The notes below the pieces were generated by a model. That model was not told the origin of the DNA and made no database searches. It saw only the letters and a list, made by a program, of their open reading frames with translations. Source: Luteolibacter algae (GTDB lineage: Bacteria; Verrucomicrobiota; Verrucomicrobiia; Verrucomicrobiales; Akkermansiaceae). From it: a DNA stretch of 64,000 nt. Shown here in pieces: positions 26,509 to 35,583 of the stretch (position 1 is the stretch's first letter; each line of letters begins with the position of its first letter). The stretch covers positions 62,001-126,000 of the forward strand of contig NZ_JBHUIT010000003.1 in assembly GCF_042683045.1 (NCBI RefSeq), given 5' to 3'. The position numbers and the translations under genes were made by a program.

Positions 26509-27189
26509 TTAATTGATGAAATCTCGAACTGCGTGGACCGTATATTTTTTTGTTTTGGCATCCCCGTAGACAAAGATCAACGCACGTGCGTTATCAGAAA
26601 GTGGCCAATTGGAACTGAAGATCCCTTTCCATTCTCCATCAAGTTTGACGGCAAAAGTAGATGAACAGAGCCCCTTATCGATATCACCTTTAGCTTCGAC
26701 TATAGCTTTTCCGGCTGGCTTTATCTGAAATCGTTTATCTCCGATTTGGGCACCGACATCCTTATTTGTTACATTAAACACTAAGAATTTGCCCTTTCCA
26801 AAACCGGACTCGTTATCATCAAAGGCTAACATGCTAAAACCATCCGCATTTGTTTCACCTTTACGGAATAGGATAATTGACTGGTGTTTGGCGCCGGAAG
26901 AAGCACAACGACCCCAGACCTCGAATGTAGGTTTACCTTCCGCATCGACCCCCGGCTTGCCAACAACCCACTCCTTCATTCCGATCATTTTTATCGGCTT
27001 CGTGAATCGACCGCTCGTTGGATTGATTTCTTCAAACGCCCCTTCTCCTGCGATGAGGCTAATCGGAGTCTGATCAGAAGTCTTAGGAAAGACTAGGAAT
27101 TTCCCCGTGATACTTGGGCCCTCCTGAGCAGAAAGAAGACCCAGACAAGAGTAGAAGCTAAGTAAGAGCAACGATCGGAATTTTGTCAT
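26509..27189 (-). CDS. Secreted protein of unknown function, 226 aa
   Basis: Not recognised. A signal peptide (MTKFRSLLLLSFYSCLGLLS, followed by AQ) precedes a beta-rich domain of about 200 residues with many Gly, Lys and Asp. It contains GKFLVFPKTSDQTPISLIAG and, later, GKGKFLVFNVTNKDVGAQIG, suggesting an internal repeat built around GKFLVF. The Asn-rich end reads KKYTVHAVRDFIN. It is transcribed just downstream of the giant Verru_Chthon A-like gene (24 bases) and ends in a strong terminator, so the two may form a unit. Confidence 0.75.
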   Translation of the reverse strand: MTKFRSLLLLSFYSCLGLLSAQEGPSITGKFLVFPKTSDQTPISLIAGEGAFEEINPTSGRFTKPIKMIGMKEWVVGKPGVDAEGKPTFEVWGRCASSGAKHQSIILFRKGETNADGFSMLAFDDNESGFGKGKFLVFNVTNKDVGAQIGDKRFQIKPAGKAIVEAKGDIDKGLCSSTFAVKLDGEWKGIFSSNWPLSDNARALIFVYGDAKTKKYTVHAVRDFIN

Positions 27190-27213
27190 GGATTTAGGTA
27201 TGATTGAGTAAGG

Positions 27214-30200
27214 TTAAATTTCTGAAGGATTGAGGAATCGGAATTGAACCACCCGCATGCGACGGCCATATTGCTTATTAGCAGAGGAATTCAATTTGTC
27301 ATACTCTTCATAATCTTCATCCGTTGGATCAAGATATTGAGGTGTTCTTTGGACTACAGCTTCGCACCAAGCTCTAGCAGTGACATTACCCGATGGGTCC
27401 AAAGCATCTCCGTATGCTCTTATCACAAATGTGTCGCCCCTGACAGTTAATTGTGCTGCCAGACCGCGAAGGACATCTGCCTGATCCACATATGCGGCGC
27501 TTCCATATGAAATCGGCCCGTCCAAGGCTTCAGGGAATTCAGGTGTATGAAAGCTTTTTTCCCCGCTCGACATTGAACGTCCAGCTTGTCGGAAATTTGC
27601 GTTTATACTTACACTATTGTCATCTAATGCTGCTTGCAAAGCGCCTTTTACCGCTAAGTCCTTATTCGATGAATCCAAGCGACGATTGACAAATTCTGAT
27701 AGGGACAGAAACGGACCACGTTCCTTCACCTGTTCCACCATAGCTTCAGATAATTCGTCAATTTCCTTCTCAGTTAATTCGCGAAGTCCCAACCATTGAT
27801 TTTCGTCCGAGGCACTACTAGGAGCAGAGCTTGGATCGCCCACCGGTAACGAGAATCCGGAGACGGCACCATCCTCGATTTCGTTAGAATCGAAGGTGCT
27901 TCCCCCGGTTTCCGGGAGAGAAGCCACCGACTTTTTCCTCATGGACGAAAACAATCCCTTCCATGCTTCCACCGAAGTTGAATTAACGTTGAATCCGCCT
28001 TCTACCATCATATGAGCTGCAAGGTGATGAACAGCCTTTGTAGTCGCAGGCGCGATGGCACCAGTAGTGGAAAACAACCCTGAGATTCCATCACTCGGCA
28101 AATTGGCCGTATAGGGAACCATCCGTGTATTTGGGAGTTTTGTAGTTCCGTCAAAAAATGCGGTAGCACGAGCTTGAGCGTTACCGCTGCCCATTACCGT
28201 TCCTCCTCCATTGGTAATAGATGAGAAGAAATAATCATCCCATAGCGCCTTATTGGCCACATACGACTGATCAACCATTACCTCGTTTGTCGGACCAGCA
28301 ACGACATCATAAGTCATTTGCCACGTGCCGGTAGCCCGGTCCGGAGCGATCTCCGGGTAAGCATACGAATTTCCTATCGCCTGAACCATATGAGGGAACA
28401 GACCACTTTGACCGATCGCACGAACCTGACGATAGTATTCAAGGTTGTTTCCTCCAATCAAAGCCTCCTGAGCAACAGACATACCACCCAGAATAGCATG
28501 ACTCAAACTACCGATTGAAATTGGAGGGACGAGGGGGATTTCTTGCTGCACCACTCTCGTCGTCCCGTTGGAAGCCGTGTAGCCGCCTCCATAGTAACCA
28601 CGATTATCAGGAGCAGTGCCTAGGTTTGTAGGCAAACCACCCGAAAGTCTTTGGACCCACCACGACCATCCATGGTGATAGAAATCCTTTGGAGCCAATC
28701 CGCCGAGAGCTACGCCACCAGTAATGGGCGTGGAGTGAAGGAACGGTCTTGCAGGAAATTTACGACCTTCATATGCACCGAAGGCTGTCCCTTGATACGC
28801 TTCAGCACCTGCCATCATGTTTACAATGATCATCGGATAGGGCTCTGCTAACTGTGCAGAAGTGATCGACTCGGAATCTTCCAGCGAATCGGCATTCGGA
28901 TCTTCAAAGCTTATTTGCATGAACTGCTTATTGAAGTTATTTTTCCAACCACCCCGTGGGGAGGAGAACAGATAATTATTAAGATCCCACTGCTGCGCCT
29001 TTGAAACACTACTCTGACGCATCAACATACGCATCGCGGAACCCTGGTTCAGCCCGACGCTACCTTGATCAGGAAAGACTGAAACAAAGATCTCATCTCC
29101 CGGGCTGAAAGTTAACGCAGCACCGCGAGAACCAGCATCCTTCGCTGTATTTCGAAGATATGCCTGAGTCAGTGGATTTTGATCAATCAATCTAAATTGA
29201 TTATAGTCTGGCTCTTCATAGTAATCCAAATTCCGCATATCGGAATTTCTATAGGTGACTTCATTCCGTGTGTTGGGAGCGAAGACATCTCCATCTTTAT
29301 TACGGGTAGCATCTACCGTGCTCCGGGTTTTCAAGAAATTCCGAGTGTCCCACCCTGGCACCAGAACGAGGTTACGAGAATTTTTATTCAAATCGTTGAT
29401 CTGACTGAACTGAGCCCCAGGTGCTAATGAGAACACCCTAACTTCTCCGGGTTGGAAAACAATGTCAGAACTCCCGCCTAAAAAGACACTAAAAGATGCA
29501 TCTGATCCGCCGAAATTATCCCGTTGAATGCCCGAAATTGCCGCTAGAGAAGACGCAGTTTCCGTTTCATATTCCAATCCAGTCTCAGCACTGATTTTCT
29601 TCCATTTGAAAGAGATCGGCATGTTATCAAGGCGCAGCTGGGTTGCTTCCGCATCACCACTTTTGAGGACAAGCGGCACATTGTAGGGGTTCCACAATGT
29701 AAACGCTGGTGAGATACCACCGAGCAAACGATATTGATCGAAGTTATAATATTTATTTCCATCAGAAAGCGTCACCGACGTTCCTTTCCTTCCTTCATTT
29801 GGAGTTCCTTTCAGCTCAGGGAAAGTTCTTAGATTAGAGCTACCAACACTCGCTGTTGATCGATCTTGGAGCTCAAAACTCACTACGAACTGTAGTTTGA
29901 CGATTACAGGTGAGCGGTAAATATTAGTTGATTCTCTTGGAAGGTTACTACCATCAAGAAAATCAATATTTTTAACGTTATAACCTCTTGTATCAAGTTT
30001 TACAGCGTCTGAATTACGATACAATTGGTAATAATTTGCCAGGTCCTGAATTGGTATCGCATCTTGAATCCCGCTACTGAAGCGCGCCAACATATATTCA
30101 TCGCTGGTCTGGGACGGATTGATCGGTTGATCAAGTAAGGTGCTCAGATCCTTTTTAAGACCGCCAGAGCGGACATCAGAAAGAACACTAAGTGAGTAAG

Positions 30201-31131
30201 TCGTAGCATGAAGGAAACTCCCCTTAAGCTGCTCACGATCCACACTTGCGATGCGTTCTAAACTATTGAACGTAGCAACCCGTTCGAATGATTCTTCCTC
30301 TGCAGCAGGAACATTCTCTAATCCAGCAAAAATTCGAGTCGCCGTTGAGCCTGGAGACTGATTTCTGAAAACCTGCTCATCCTTGTTCAAGGAACCTTTG
30401 AGTTCGTATTCATCGGCCATGATACGCGCCTTTTGACTTTCGTCACCTACCCAAAAACCATACCTACCTGTAACATCGCTGGTGTTGTCGGGGTCACCAT
30501 AAACGTCGACCAATTCCACCGCGATATGCTCATTCTCGGGTGTAACCGCTGCCTCACCAAGAGTCCCGGTCCCAACGAGCGTAACCGATTTTGAATCCTT
30601 CTTAGGGGATACCACCTTTGGGACATTAGTCGAAGGAAGTGAGATATCTTTAGCATTACCTCTTGTGGAAACCAACCATTCACGGAAATGATCCTCGCGG
30701 TTCTCCTCGTAAGTGGGATGCATCGAATTCGCAATCGGTGCCCCCGAAGTAGCAATCGTTTGATGATGGCTGGCGGCATCATTCCCACTCGTTTCGACTC
30801 CTGCTTTCCAAGAATCCCACACGCCAAGATATTGCGGGTTGGCGATGTCGCTGTCATCGGTGATCGCGGCGTTTGCCGAAATCCTCTGATCAGCACCGAG
30901 CTCTGCCTGAAGGCGACCAATTGCAATCATCATCGCCATTCTGGCATTCGATCTAGCGGCAATCATCGCGTCATTCTTCGAAGATGATCGCAATGAAATT
31001 GTGGATAAGCTCAGCAGGCCGAGGGCGATAATCGTCAGCAGGATCATCAGCGACAATGTGACAACCAGCGCAAATGCGGGTTTACCTAAGGACGCTGGCC
31101 TCTTTAGGTTTTTGATAGTTAGCGGTTTCAT
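27214..31131 (-). CDS. Giant pilin-like-anchored surface protein resembling Verru_Chthon cassette protein A
   Basis: 1305 aa from the ATG at 31131. The N-terminus has a short basic leader (MKPLTIKNLKRPASLGKPAF), then a long hydrophobic helix (ALVVTLSLMILLTIIALGLL), and SSSKNDAMIAARSNARMAMM, as in PilX-like minor pilins and the Verru_Chthon cassette A family. The rest is a long Asn/Ser/Asp-rich beta-structured region with no recognised catalytic motif. In the described cassette, proteins B, C and D accompany A; none was seen here, only the 226-aa secreted gene. The family name is a recollection by resemblance. The upstream frame extension to 31197 adds 22 unlikely residues. Confidence 0.75.
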   Translation of the reverse strand: MKPLTIKNLKRPASLGKPAFALVVTLSLMILLTIIALGLLSLSTISLRSSSKNDAMIAARSNARMAMMIAIGRLQAELGADQRISANAAITDDSDIANPQYLGVWDSWKAGVETSGNDAASHHQTIATSGAPIANSMHPTYEENREDHFREWLVSTRGNAKDISLPSTNVPKVVSPKKDSKSVTLVGTGTLGEAAVTPENEHIAVELVDVYGDPDNTSDVTGRYGFWVGDESQKARIMADEYELKGSLNKDEQVFRNQSPGSTATRIFAGLENVPAAEEESFERVATFNSLERIASVDREQLKGSFLHATTYSLSVLSDVRSGGLKKDLSTLLDQPINPSQTSDEYMLARFSSGIQDAIPIQDLANYYQLYRNSDAVKLDTRGYNVKNIDFLDGSNLPRESTNIYRSPVIVKLQFVVSFELQDRSTASVGSSNLRTFPELKGTPNEGRKGTSVTLSDGNKYYNFDQYRLLGGISPAFTLWNPYNVPLVLKSGDAEATQLRLDNMPISFKWKKISAETGLEYETETASSLAAISGIQRDNFGGSDASFSVFLGGSSDIVFQPGEVRVFSLAPGAQFSQINDLNKNSRNLVLVPGWDTRNFLKTRSTVDATRNKDGDVFAPNTRNEVTYRNSDMRNLDYYEEPDYNQFRLIDQNPLTQAYLRNTAKDAGSRGAALTFSPGDEIFVSVFPDQGSVGLNQGSAMRMLMRQSSVSKAQQWDLNNYLFSSPRGGWKNNFNKQFMQISFEDPNADSLEDSESITSAQLAEPYPMIIVNMMAGAEAYQGTAFGAYEGRKFPARPFLHSTPITGGVALGGLAPKDFYHHGWSWWVQRLSGGLPTNLGTAPDNRGYYGGGYTASNGTTRVVQQEIPLVPPISIGSLSHAILGGMSVAQEALIGGNNLEYYRQVRAIGQSGLFPHMVQAIGNSYAYPEIAPDRATGTWQMTYDVVAGPTNEVMVDQSYVANKALWDDYFFSSITNGGGTVMGSGNAQARATAFFDGTTKLPNTRMVPYTANLPSDGISGLFSTTGAIAPATTKAVHHLAAHMMVEGGFNVNSTSVEAWKGLFSSMRKKSVASLPETGGSTFDSNEIEDGAVSGFSLPVGDPSSAPSSASDENQWLGLRELTEKEIDELSEAMVEQVKERGPFLSLSEFVNRRLDSSNKDLAVKGALQAALDDNSVSINANFRQAGRSMSSGEKSFHTPEFPEALDGPISYGSAAYVDQADVLRGLAAQLTVRGDTFVIRAYGDALDPSGNVTARAWCEAVVQRTPQYLDPTDEDYEEYDKLNSSANKQYGRRMRVVQFRFLNPSEI

Positions 31132-31328
31132 AGGTTTTTTCGTTTTAGATTGTCTACAGTTCTCAGGCGAGAATAAGCAGCTACGCCGGAGTTTCAATAA
31201 GTTTTACGATGTGACTACAAGATTAGCACTCGACCGCACATTGTAAATACAATTTATGCACAGCCCTGAAAATTTGCGATCGTGGTCAATACGCTCGGGA
31301 AGATGTCTGCATCCCTGAACAATTGCAC

Positions 31329-31363
31329 AAAAAACCCCGTCCACCTTGTGATGAACGGGGTTT
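31329..31363 (-). terminator. Intrinsic terminator of the rpoB-rpoC operon
   Basis: 9-bp stem AAACCCCGT (31332-31340) / ACGGGGTTT (31355-31363), 14-base loop, then a T-run on the minus strand. It lies 24 bases past the rpoC stop. Confidence 0.88.
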
Positions 31364-31386
31364 GATTGATGACTTAAAGAGCTGGA

Positions 31387-34300
31387 TTATGCCGAAACGA
31401 CATCTTCCTCGTCCTCCAGAGCTTCTGGCTCCTCGATGATTGGCTCAGGTTCTTCGACTGTGAACTCGAACTCGGAATCACGGTGATGATGGAATCCTGT
31501 TCCTGCTGGAATCAGGTGACCCATGATCACGTTTTCCTTGAATCCGGTCAAGTAGTCGATGCGTCCAAGCGTTGCAGCTTCGGTAAGAACACGGGTAGTG
31601 TCCTGGAAGGATGCAGCAGAGATGAACGAATCAGTCTCAAGGGATGCTTTTGTGATACCGAGCAGGACAGGCTCGCCTTCAGCAGGCTTACCACCGTTTG
31701 CGATGATCTCTGCGTTGACCTTCTTGAAGGTAGTGCGCTCGACCTGATCGCCCCAGAGGAACTGATCTGCATCGCCGGGATCGGTAATTTTGATTTTCCG
31801 CAGCATCTGGCGAACAATGACCTCGATGTGCTTGTCATTGATCTCCACACCTTGCACACGGTAAACGGATTGTACTTCGTTCACCAGGTGTTCCTGGAGT
31901 TCGGTGGCACCACATGCCTCGAGAAGATCCTCAGGAGAAACAGGGCCTTCGGTGATTTGGTCGCCGCGTTTTACACGGTCCCCTTCTGTCACGATGACGT
32001 GTTTGCCCATTGGCACAAGGTGATCGATCTCTTCCCCGGTTTGAGGATCGGTAACAATTACCTTCTTCTTGCCGCGGACATTGCCTCCGAAGGATACATC
32101 ACCCTCGATCTTCGCGATCACACAGGATTCCTTAGGTTTACGAGCCTCGAAAAGCTCTGCCACCCGTGGAAGACCACCGGTAATATCCTTGGTGCGTGCT
32201 ACTTTCCGCGGAGTCTTGGCGAGCTGCGTTCCCGCAGTGATCACATCACCTTCTTTTACCGAAAGGTGGGCGCCGACAGGAATCGAGTAGCTGATGATCA
32301 CCTCACCGGTTTTCTCGTTCGCGATGCAAACCTGGGGATGGAGGTCCTCCTTATGCTCGGTGACCATGGTTCCCTTCTTACCGGTCTCCTTGTCAACCTC
32401 GGAAGCTACGGTGATCCCGAGAATCATATCGCGGAACTCGACCTTGCCGGGCTTCTCGGTGAGAATCGGCACGTTGTATGGATCCCATTCGACAATGGTT
32501 TCGCCTTTTTTGGCGTCTTCACCATCCTTGACCTTAATCACGGAACCGATGATCACCTGGTGGTTCTCCAGTTCCAGACCGCCTTTGTCGCGAATCGAGA
32601 CCGAGCCATTCTTGTTCAGTGCAACCCAGTTTCCATCCGCATCCTGCACAACGCGCAGATCTTTATAGACCAAACGTCCAGCATTCCGGGCTTTGATGGT
32701 AGGCTGTTTGAAGGTTGCGGAGGCAACACCACCGACGTGGAAAGTCCGCATGGTCAGCTGTGTTCCCGGCTCACCGATGGACTGTGCGGCAATGATGCCA
32801 ACAGCTTCACCAATTTTTACCGGCAATCCTGTTGCGAGGTTAAGACCATAGCAGTTTGCACAGCAACCGCGATCGGCTTCACACGTGAGCACGGAACGGA
32901 TCTTGAGTTTCTCGTGACCGATTTTCTCCAATGCATTTGCTTGTGCCTCAGTGACGATATCATCGATTTTTACGATGATATCACCGCTGACAGGATCCTT
33001 GACCTGCTCGCAGGAGACCCGTCCGTAGATACGTGTGGAGAGTGATGCCACTTCCTCATCGCCGTCATAGATCGCTTCGACGCTGATTCCATTGGCTGTA
33101 TTACAGTCCTGCTGGAAAACGATCACATCCTGGGCCACGTCCACGAGCTTGCGGGTCATGTATCCGGAGTCTGCGGTCTTGAGTGCGGTATCGGAAAGAC
33201 CTTTGCGGGCTCCGTGAGTGGAAATGAAGTATTCCAACACGGAGAGACCTTCGCGGAAGTTCGAGATAATCGGGCGTTCGATGATTTCGCCGGATGGCTT
33301 CGCCATCAGTCCGCGCATACCACCAAGCTGTTTGATCTGGGATTTGTTACCCCGTGCACCGGAATCGACCATCATGAAGAGAGGAGAAGCCTTCTTCTTA
33401 CCTTCGTTATGCTCGATCTTACGATAAAGCGCATTCGCGATGGTATCGGTGGCCTGGGTCCAGATATCGACAACTTTCTGATAGCGCTCGCCGTTGGTAA
33501 TGACACCATTGCGGTATTGCTTGGAGACTTTTTCAACCTCTGCGTAGGCATTGGCAATGACCTCAGGTTTTTCCTCCGGGATGAGCATATCAACGATACC
33601 GATGGAAATACCGGATCGCATTGCTTCCATGAAGCCAAGCGCTTTGAGTTTATCGAGAACCTCAACAGTTTTCTTCTTACCGGCAGCCTGAGTGCAGCGC
33701 CAGATGATATCTCCGATCTGTTTCTTGCCTACGGTTTTGTTGTAGAAGCCCAGTTCATCCGGCCAAATTTCGTTGAAGCGAACGCGGCCCGGTGTGGTCT
33801 CGATGACTTTGAGGTCGGACTCTCCATAGACGGTTTTCTTTCCGAAATCCTGATTCCGGATGCGGATCCAGGAATGGTAGTCGATCTTGCGGGAAGCAAT
33901 TGCGAATTCTACCTCGGATGAGTTTTCGAACAATGGAAGGTGTTCCTGCTTGTCACGATCTGACTGGGTCCGGATACCGGCCCATGTGAGATAGTAGGTT
34001 CCAAGAATGATATCCTGGGATGGAACGGTGATTGGGCGTCCGGATGCAGGGGAGAAGATGTTGTTCGGAGCCAGCATCAGCTGACGGCACTCCATCTGTG
34101 CCTCGATTGACAGCGGAACGTGAACAGCCATCTGGTCACCATCGAAGTCAGCGTTATAAGCTGTGCAGACAAGTGGGTGAACGCGGATCGCGGAACCCTC
34201 GATCAATTTAGGCTCGAATGCCTGAATGGAAAGACGGTGCAGTGTTGGAGCACGGTTGAGGAGAATCGGGTGTCCCTTGGTTACTTCCGCAAGAATATCC

Positions 34301-35538
34301 CAAACCTCTGTGGTTTTCCGATCGATCATCTTCTTGGCAGACCGGACTGTGTGGCAGTAACCGAGCTCCTTCAGACGACGGATGATGAATGGCTCAAACA
34401 GGGTAAGAGCCATTTTCTTGGGCAGACCGCACTGACCTAGTTTAAGATCCGGGCCCACAACGATGACCGAACGGCCGGAGTAATCGACCCGCTTACCGAG
34501 AAGGTTCTGGCGGAAACGTCCACCTTTACCCTTGAGCATGTCACTAAGGGATTTGAGAGGACGGTTGCCGGCACCGGTAACCGCACGTCCGTGACGTCCA
34601 TTATCGAAGAGAGCGTCAACCGCTTCCTGAAGCATACGCTTCTCGTTCCGGATAATGACCTCCGGAGTCTTGAGAAGAAGCAGGTTCTTCAGACGGTTGT
34701 TCCGGTTGATGACGCGACGATAGAGGTCGTTCAGGTCGGAAGTCGCGAAACGTCCTCCCTCAAGCGGAACAAGTGGTCGAAGATCCGGTGGAATCACAGG
34801 AAGCACCAGCTGAACCATCCACTCAGGGCGAGTGTTGGATGCTGCGAAGCCTTGGGTGATTTTGAGGCGTTTCGAAAGTTTCTTTTTATTCTGCTTCGAT
34901 TTCGTTGTAGCAAGCTCCTCTTCCAATTCGACGGCGAGTTTGGCCAGATCGATTTGTTTGAGGAGTTCCATGATCGCCTCGGCACCCATCATGGCTTTGA
35001 ATGAGCCATCGCCATAGGTGTCCTCTGCCTCACGAAGCTCTACTTCTGTGAGGAGCTGACCAAGCTCAAGAGCTGTGTTGCCCTGATCGGTCACCACATA
35101 GTCCTCGTAGTAGATCACGCGTTCCAACTGGCGGGCGCTCATGTCGAGCATGAGGCCGATGCGGGAAGGCATACATTTATAGAACCAGATGTGGGAAACA
35201 GGAACGGCGAGCTCAATATGGCCCATGCGCTCACGACGGACACGTGATAGAGTCACCTCAACGCCGCATCGATCGCAGACGACACCCTTGTGTTTGATAC
35301 GCTTGTATTTGCCGCAAGCACACTCCCAGTCACGGGTAGGACCGAAGATGCGTTCACAGAACAGACCGCCTTTTTCAGGCTTGAAGGTCCGATAGTTGAT
35401 GGTTTCAGGATTTTTCACCTCACCTTTTGACCAGGACCGGATGATTTCCGGAGATGCCACGGTGATGGATACTTGATCGAAGGCCTCTGGACGCTCGTCC
35501 ACGCCAAAGATTTCGCGAAGGTTGTTTTCGACACTCAT
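31387..35538 (-). CDS. rpoC: RNA polymerase beta-prime subunit
   Basis: A 1383-aa subunit forming the catalytic clamp half of RNA polymerase. The active-site triad of Asp residues is in NADFDGDQMAVHVP. The first zinc site CACGKYKRIKHKGVVCDRCG is near the N-terminus and the second, RSVLTCEADRGCCANCYGLN, is in the middle. The trigger loop region EPGTQLTMRTFHVGG is also seen. The C-terminus is acidic (EEPEALEDEEDVVSA). It starts 45 bases after rpoB and ends in a strong terminator. Confidence 0.99.
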   Translation of the reverse strand: MSVENNLREIFGVDERPEAFDQVSITVASPEIIRSWSKGEVKNPETINYRTFKPEKGGLFCERIFGPTRDWECACGKYKRIKHKGVVCDRCGVEVTLSRVRRERMGHIELAVPVSHIWFYKCMPSRIGLMLDMSARQLERVIYYEDYVVTDQGNTALELGQLLTEVELREAEDTYGDGSFKAMMGAEAIMELLKQIDLAKLAVELEEELATTKSKQNKKKLSKRLKITQGFAASNTRPEWMVQLVLPVIPPDLRPLVPLEGGRFATSDLNDLYRRVINRNNRLKNLLLLKTPEVIIRNEKRMLQEAVDALFDNGRHGRAVTGAGNRPLKSLSDMLKGKGGRFRQNLLGKRVDYSGRSVIVVGPDLKLGQCGLPKKMALTLFEPFIIRRLKELGYCHTVRSAKKMIDRKTTEVWDILAEVTKGHPILLNRAPTLHRLSIQAFEPKLIEGSAIRVHPLVCTAYNADFDGDQMAVHVPLSIEAQMECRQLMLAPNNIFSPASGRPITVPSQDIILGTYYLTWAGIRTQSDRDKQEHLPLFENSSEVEFAIASRKIDYHSWIRIRNQDFGKKTVYGESDLKVIETTPGRVRFNEIWPDELGFYNKTVGKKQIGDIIWRCTQAAGKKKTVEVLDKLKALGFMEAMRSGISIGIVDMLIPEEKPEVIANAYAEVEKVSKQYRNGVITNGERYQKVVDIWTQATDTIANALYRKIEHNEGKKKASPLFMMVDSGARGNKSQIKQLGGMRGLMAKPSGEIIERPIISNFREGLSVLEYFISTHGARKGLSDTALKTADSGYMTRKLVDVAQDVIVFQQDCNTANGISVEAIYDGDEEVASLSTRIYGRVSCEQVKDPVSGDIIVKIDDIVTEAQANALEKIGHEKLKIRSVLTCEADRGCCANCYGLNLATGLPVKIGEAVGIIAAQSIGEPGTQLTMRTFHVGGVASATFKQPTIKARNAGRLVYKDLRVVQDADGNWVALNKNGSVSIRDKGGLELENHQVIIGSVIKVKDGEDAKKGETIVEWDPYNVPILTEKPGKVEFRDMILGITVASEVDKETGKKGTMVTEHKEDLHPQVCIANEKTGEVIISYSIPVGAHLSVKEGDVITAGTQLAKTPRKVARTKDITGGLPRVAELFEARKPKESCVIAKIEGDVSFGGNVRGKKKVIVTDPQTGEEIDHLVPMGKHVIVTEGDRVKRGDQITEGPVSPEDLLEACGATELQEHLVNEVQSVYRVQGVEINDKHIEVIVRQMLRKIKITDPGDADQFLWGDQVERTTFKKVNAEIIANGGKPAEGEPVLLGITKASLETDSFISAASFQDTTRVLTEAATLGRIDYLTGFKENVIMGHLIPAGTGFHHHRDSEFEFTVEEPEPIIEEPEALEDEEDVVSA

Positions 35539-35583
35539 GATAGATAGTAGTTCGTTAGGTAGGGTTCGGTTTCGCGTTTAAAA

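Noticed and set aside
31483..33045. 520-codon plus-strand frame inside rpoC
   Set aside because: It is antisense to the highly conserved rpoC; its sequence is a mirror of rpoC codon bias and has no family features.
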